Assembly: GCF_000971965.1 (NCBI RefSeq)
Contig: NZ_LAQP01000004.1
Span: forward strand, 186,001 to 250,000
Length of the DNA: 64,000 bases
Direction of reading: 5' to 3'
Source of the DNA: Paenibacillus wulumuqiensis
Lineage (GTDB): Bacteria; Bacillota; Bacilli; Paenibacillales; Paenibacillaceae
Positions within the stretch are counted from its first letter, which is position 1. Each line of letters opens with the position of its first letter. Shown here piece after piece: positions 60,482 to 64,000 of this stretch. The notes beneath the pieces were generated by a model. It saw only the letters and a list, made by a program, of their open reading frames with translations, ran no database searches and was not told the origin of the DNA. Made by a program: the position numbers and the translations under genes.

Positions 60482-62284
60482 TTGAGTAAGCGTTCTTTAA
60501 ATGGAACTGATTTTACCGCTATGGTACTGGCGGGAGCGGAGCGTCTGCATCAGCATGCAGAGCACGTCAATTCCCTGAATGTATTTCCTGTGCCGGACGG
60601 CGATACAGGAACCAATATGAATCTGACAATGACTGCCGGAGTTACGGAGTTGAAGCGCAATACTTCTCCGCTGATCGGTCAGACCGCCACGGTGCTGTCC
60701 AAAGGACTGCTGATGGGCGCACGGGGGAATTCGGGCGTTATTTTATCCCAGCTGTTCCGAGGGTTCAGCCGAGCAGCAGCATCACGTGATGAGCTGAATG
60801 CAGCACAATTCGCAGCAGCTCTGCAAAATGGCGTAGAGACAGCCTACAAAGCCGTCGTCAAACCCGTCGAAGGTACCATTCTGACCGTAGCCAAGGAAGC
60901 AGCCAAGCATGGCTCTTATTATGCGCGCCGTACAACGGATATTACGGAACTCATGGGCGAGATACTTCGCCGTGCTCAGGAGACGCTGGCACAGACACAG
61001 GAAATGCTGCCAATACTAAAGCAGGTCGGTGTCGTCGATTCCGGTGGTCAGGGACTGGTATACATTTATGAAGGTTTCTATGAATATCTGCTGCATGGAA
61101 CAGCGACTTCTGCAGGTGCGCAGGCACAGGCAGCGAGCCGATCTGTGATGCAGCCGGGAATTACCGGCACATCGAGTCAGGCATCTGCTGCTGCGGTTGC
61201 CCAGGTGCCTGCATTTGATACACCGATGTCGGCTCAGGCACGTCTGGAGACCGAAGATATCGAGTTCCTGTATGATATGGAGTTTTTCATCAATCGGCAG
61301 CTGGGACAGAACCGGAATGCCCGTTTTGAAGAAGAGAAGTTCCGCCAGGCGCTCGCTGTTAATGGAGATTCCATTATCGTGATTGCCGATGATGAAGTAA
61401 TCAAGGTCCATGTGCATTCCAAGGCACCGGGCGAAGTGCTCAATCTGGCACTGCAGTATGGTGAGATTACCCAGATTCATATTCTGAATATGCGTGAGCA
61501 GCATCGCGATCTGCTGTCGGCCGGACTCGATATTGCCCCGCCGCCGGATCTGTTTGCCGAGATTCCACAGGCGCCGCTGGATCCCCAGACGGCTGCGGTT
61601 CCTCCGGCTGAAGAAGTGGCCGCTTACGGACTGATCGCCGTCTCTTCGGGCGATGGCATCTCCGAGATTTTCCGTAGTCTGGGCGTCGATACGATTCTGG
61701 CTGGCGGACAGACGATGAATCCAAGCACGGAAGATTTCGTCAAAGCGGTAGAGAGCCTGTCTGCACGTCATATCTTTATTTTACCGAATAACTCGAATAT
61801 CGTACTGGCTGCACAGCAGGCACGTGATCTGCTGGAAGGAAGTCGCCAGATTACCGTTATTCCGAGCAAAAGCATTCCACAGGGAATTGCTTCCGCTTTT
61901 GCCTTCCAGGAAGATGAGAGTGTGGACATGAACGAAAGCAACATGACCGAAGCGCTGAGCCATGTGAAGTCCGGTCAGGTTACGGTCGCGGTACGTGATA
62001 CCACGATGGAAGATATTGATATCAAAGAAGGACATTATATCGGGATTCACAATTCCAAAATTGTCGCGACGACTCCTGCGCTGCTGAACACCTGCCAGGA
62101 ACTGCTGTCTTCCATGATCGAAGATGGTCAGGAAGTCATCACCGTGCTGGTTGGCAGCGAAGCGGATGATGCGGATACGAGAGCTCTCGCCGCATGGATC
62201 AGCGAGACTTATCCGGATGCGGAAGTGGAGATTCATGAAGGTGGACAGCCAGTGTATCATTATCTATTCTCCGTGGAATCCTGA
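60482..62284 (+). CDS. fakA: DAK2-domain protein, fatty acid kinase catalytic subunit type (FakA/YloV)
   Basis: A 600-residue cytoplasmic protein. The N-terminal DhaL-like ATP domain (1-200) carries LNVFPVPDGDTGTNMNLTM, the GARGNSGVILSQLFRG loop and VGVVDSGGQGLVY; a middle domain has EFLYDMEFFINRQ; the C-terminal domain resembles DegV. FakA phosphorylates fatty acids held by FakB (DegV-type) proteins so they can enter phospholipids. TTG 60482 behind GAGGAAGGGGA gives the family start MSKRSLNGTDF; an ATG at 60389 would add 31 unusual residues. A DegV gene follows in the same direction. Confidence 0.9.
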   Translation: MSKRSLNGTDFTAMVLAGAERLHQHAEHVNSLNVFPVPDGDTGTNMNLTMTAGVTELKRNTSPLIGQTATVLSKGLLMGARGNSGVILSQLFRGFSRAAASRDELNAAQFAAALQNGVETAYKAVVKPVEGTILTVAKEAAKHGSYYARRTTDITELMGEILRRAQETLAQTQEMLPILKQVGVVDSGGQGLVYIYEGFYEYLLHGTATSAGAQAQAASRSVMQPGITGTSSQASAAAVAQVPAFDTPMSAQARLETEDIEFLYDMEFFINRQLGQNRNARFEEEKFRQALAVNGDSIIVIADDEVIKVHVHSKAPGEVLNLALQYGEITQIHILNMREQHRDLLSAGLDIAPPPDLFAEIPQAPLDPQTAAVPPAEEVAAYGLIAVSSGDGISEIFRSLGVDTILAGGQTMNPSTEDFVKAVESLSARHIFILPNNSNIVLAAQQARDLLEGSRQITVIPSKSIPQGIASAFAFQEDESVDMNESNMTEALSHVKSGQVTVAVRDTTMEDIDIKEGHYIGIHNSKIVATTPALLNTCQELLSSMIEDGQEVITVLVGSEADDADTRALAAWISETYPDAEVEIHEGGQPVYHYLFSVES

Positions 62285-62385
62285 GTGGCAGAAATATTAT
62301 AGAGCGAACACTGTAAAATGTCTGATACAGCTGTATTGGGCATTTTATAGCAGTTGTGTTATTTTGGAGAGAAGGAGGGATAGGG

Positions 62386-63246
62386 ATGGCCCATACCATT
62401 ATTGTGACAGAGAGCACGGCAGACATTCCTGCAGAGCTGATATCCAAATATGATATACGTATTATCCCGCTGAGGTTATTTTTTGGAGAGCAGACTTATG
62501 CGGATGGAGTCGATATCACCTCTGCTGAATTTTACAGCAAACTATCCTCTTCATCGCAGCTGCCTACCACATCCCAGCCTTCCCCTGCTGATTATACAGC
62601 CATGTACGAGAAGCTTACAGCAGAGCATCCGGGCAGCGAGATCGTATCGATCCATCTGTCCTCCGGTCTCAGTGGTACGTATCAGTCCGCAACAATCGGA
62701 CGCTCCATGCTGGATGAGCACAGCCATATTACCGTAATCGATTCCAAATCCGCTTCCTACGGGTATGGACTGGCGGTAGTGCATGCAGCCAGACTGGCGC
62801 AGCAGGGCCGTAGTGCCGCCGAGATCGAAGCGGAAGTAGCGCGTATACTGAGCCGCCGCGAACTGTACTTTATGGTCGATGATCTGGAATATCTGCGCAA
62901 GGGAGGACGGATCGGCAGAGCTTCGGCTGTACTCGGTACGCTGCTCAATGTCAAACCGATTCTCTCAATCGATGAGAACGGAGTGATCTATCCGGTCGAA
63001 AAAGTGCGCGGTCAGAAAAAGGCTATGATACGCATCGTCGAGATGATGCGGCAAAATCTGAATGTACGTAAAATCAATCTGGCTCTTGGACATACGGCGA
63101 ACCGGGAATCGTGTGAACCCTTGCTGCAGATGATCAGAGAGCATTATGAGATTGGCGAACTGGTCTTCTCAGAAGTGGGGCCTGTTATCGGCACCCATGC
63201 GGGGCCCGGGACGATTGCCATGTTTGCATGGCCGGATGAGGAATAG
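62386..63246 (+). CDS. DegV family fatty-acid-binding protein (FakB type)
   Basis: A 286-residue two-domain protein of the DegV family, which binds a fatty acid and presents it to FakA. Motifs: IIVTESTADIPAELI, PTTSQPSPADY, SIHLSSGLSGTYQSA, VIDSKSASYGYG, DDLEYLRKGGRIGRASA and the late VGPVIGTHAGPG. The Ser/Thr in LSSGLSGT and the conserved Arg fit carboxylate binding. ATG 62386 follows AAGGAGGGATAGGG. Its place behind the DAK2 gene supports a FakA-FakB pair; chain preference is unknown. Confidence 0.9.
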   Translation: MAHTIIVTESTADIPAELISKYDIRIIPLRLFFGEQTYADGVDITSAEFYSKLSSSSQLPTTSQPSPADYTAMYEKLTAEHPGSEIVSIHLSSGLSGTYQSATIGRSMLDEHSHITVIDSKSASYGYGLAVVHAARLAQQGRSAAEIEAEVARILSRRELYFMVDDLEYLRKGGRIGRASAVLGTLLNVKPILSIDENGVIYPVEKVRGQKKAMIRIVEMMRQNLNVRKINLALGHTANRESCEPLLQMIREHYEIGELVFSEVGPVIGTHAGPGTIAMFAWPDEE

Positions 63247-63256
63247 ATGAGGGATG

Positions 63257-64000
63257 ATGAATATCAATCTGGATCAGATTGGCGTTCGGCAGGTCAATGG
63301 CGTGAGTGCTTCCAAGGAACAGGAGCTTCACGCCTTTGGCATCTCTACTGTACTTGATCTGCTGGAATATTTTCCATTCCGGTATGAAGATTATCGCCTG
63401 CGTGCGCTTCAGGAGGTCAAGGACGGCGACAAAATTACGGTCGAAGGCAAGATTGTCGGCCTGCCGATATTACAGCGCTATGGCAAAAAATCACGTTTGA
63501 CCTGTAAAGTAATGGTGGATGACTGGATGGTGACAGCCACCTGGTTTAACCGCCATTTTCTCAAAGACCAGCTGACCTCGGGCAGAACTATTATTCTGAC
63601 CGGTAAATGGGATCAGCGCCGGTCCACCATGACGATTACCGATTCGGAATTTCCGGATAAAGGAACCCAGCGCAGCGGCAGTCTGCAGCCGGTCTATTCG
63701 ATCGGCGGCAAGATTACCCAGACCTGGATTCGCAAAATGATCGGTCAGGCGCTGGATCAATATGGAGAAATGATTCCGGAAGTACTGCCGCAGGAGCTGA
63801 TTCGGCAGTATAAGCTGATGCCGCGCAAACAGGCGATTCGCCAGCTGCATCAGCCTGCAGATGCAGGTGAGGGCAAGCAGGCACGGCGGCGGATGGTATA
63901 TGAAGAGCTATTCCTGTTCCAGCTGAAGCTGCAGGCTTACCGAAGCATGAACCGCAAGCGTACGACAGGCATTGTGCACACGACCGACAATGCGACGATC
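63257..64000 (+). CDS. recG: ATP-dependent DNA helicase RecG (5' part, cut by window end)
   Basis: The first 248 codons of RecG, which remodels stalled forks and branched DNA. Recognised from the wedge domain: LDLLEYFPFRYEDYRLRAL, VKDGDKITVEGKIVG, LTCKVMVDDWMV, ATWFNRHFLKDQL, LTGKWDQRRSTMTI and ARRRMVYEELFLFQLKLQA, colinear with Bacillus RecG. Helicase motifs lie beyond the window. Two adjacent ATGs (63254, 63257) are possible starts after GAGGG. Eight to eleven bases behind the DegV stop, so part of the same operon. Confidence 0.94.
   Translation, partial: MNINLDQIGVRQVNGVSASKEQELHAFGISTVLDLLEYFPFRYEDYRLRALQEVKDGDKITVEGKIVGLPILQRYGKKSRLTCKVMVDDWMVTATWFNRHFLKDQLTSGRTIILTGKWDQRRSTMTITDSEFPDKGTQRSGSLQPVYSIGGKITQTWIRKMIGQALDQYGEMIPEVLPQELIRQYKLMPRKQAIRQLHQPADAGEGKQARRRMVYEELFLFQLKLQAYRSMNRKRTTGIVHTTDNATI

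Noticed and set aside
1-64000. CRISPR arrays, tRNA or rRNA genes, insertion sequences, prophage genes
   Set aside because: Looked for repeated spacers, clover-leaf sequences with CCA ends, transposase or phage domains; none seen.

Overview
The window reads as chromosomal core sequence of a low-to-mid GC Gram-positive bacterium of the Bacillota, most likely Paenibacillus or a close relative. Support comes from strong AGGAGG-type ribosome binding sites, frequent GTG/TTG starts, a CcpA repressor beside a bacillithiol-linked BrxC, a tyrosine T-box leader, the RNase Y partner RicF with its Cys-rich tail, YlbG, YlaN, RemA, a PASTA kinase/PP2C pair, and the order yicC-remA-gmk-rpoZ-coaBC-priA-def-fmt-rsmB-rlmN-prpC-prkC-rsgA-rpe. 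No prophage, transposase, CRISPR array, rRNA or tRNA gene was seen.

Layout. 0-10 kb: DUF1292 protein, SpeA-type decarboxylase (-), MFS exporter, YktB/DUF1054 (-), an unrecognised 198-residue protein, gndA, a shikimate pair (aroK, divergent aroA) around a rhodanese (-), and a CoA-binding protein. 10-17 kb: a PTS operon (NagE-type EIICBA overlapping ptsI), a DJ-1/PfpI protein (-), then brxC-ccpA behind cre-like sites. 17-26 kb: a class A PBP with two FN3 domains (-), T-box/tyrS, a chemoreceptor, rpsD (-) with a long leader. 26-37 kb: GAF-GGDEF diguanylate cyclase, M29 aminopeptidase, an HPr-fold protein that lacks the PTS histidine, ylaN, Ca2+/H+ exchanger (-), Asp23 protein, FtsW (-), M20 amidohydrolase, ricF-ylbG, and an unrecognised 145-residue protein. 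37-46 kb: LysR regulator, PHP phosphoesterase, rqcH (-), dapF, YitJ-type methionine synthesis enzyme, yicC, remA, gmk, rpoZ. 46-60 kb: a long housekeeping run from coaBC to rpe. 60-64 kb: rpmB (-), then a fatty-acid-kinase-like pair (DAK2 protein plus DegV) and the first third of recG.

The genes are mostly housekeeping: translation start, modification and rescue (def, fmt, rsmB, rlmN, rsgA, rpsD, rpmB, tyrS, rqcH), wall growth and its signalling (PBP1A, FtsW, PrkC/PrpC, DapF), sugar uptake with carbon control (nagE, ptsI, ccpA, Ser-only HPr-like protein), and RNA turnover/regulation (RicF, YicC).

The least explained signals are non-coding or paralogue-level: a ~160-nt imperfect inverted repeat downstream of gndA, a second long inverted repeat before the PTS operon, mutually exclusive hairpins before gndA, an HPr-fold protein without its phospho-histidine, an EPSP synthase with several altered active-site positions, a strong hairpin inside rsgA, and a 17-bp perfect palindrome in the leader of the fakA-like gene. 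Sequence was read by eye; promoters and RNA structures are pattern matches, not folded or tested. I did not find a clearly new multi-gene system.
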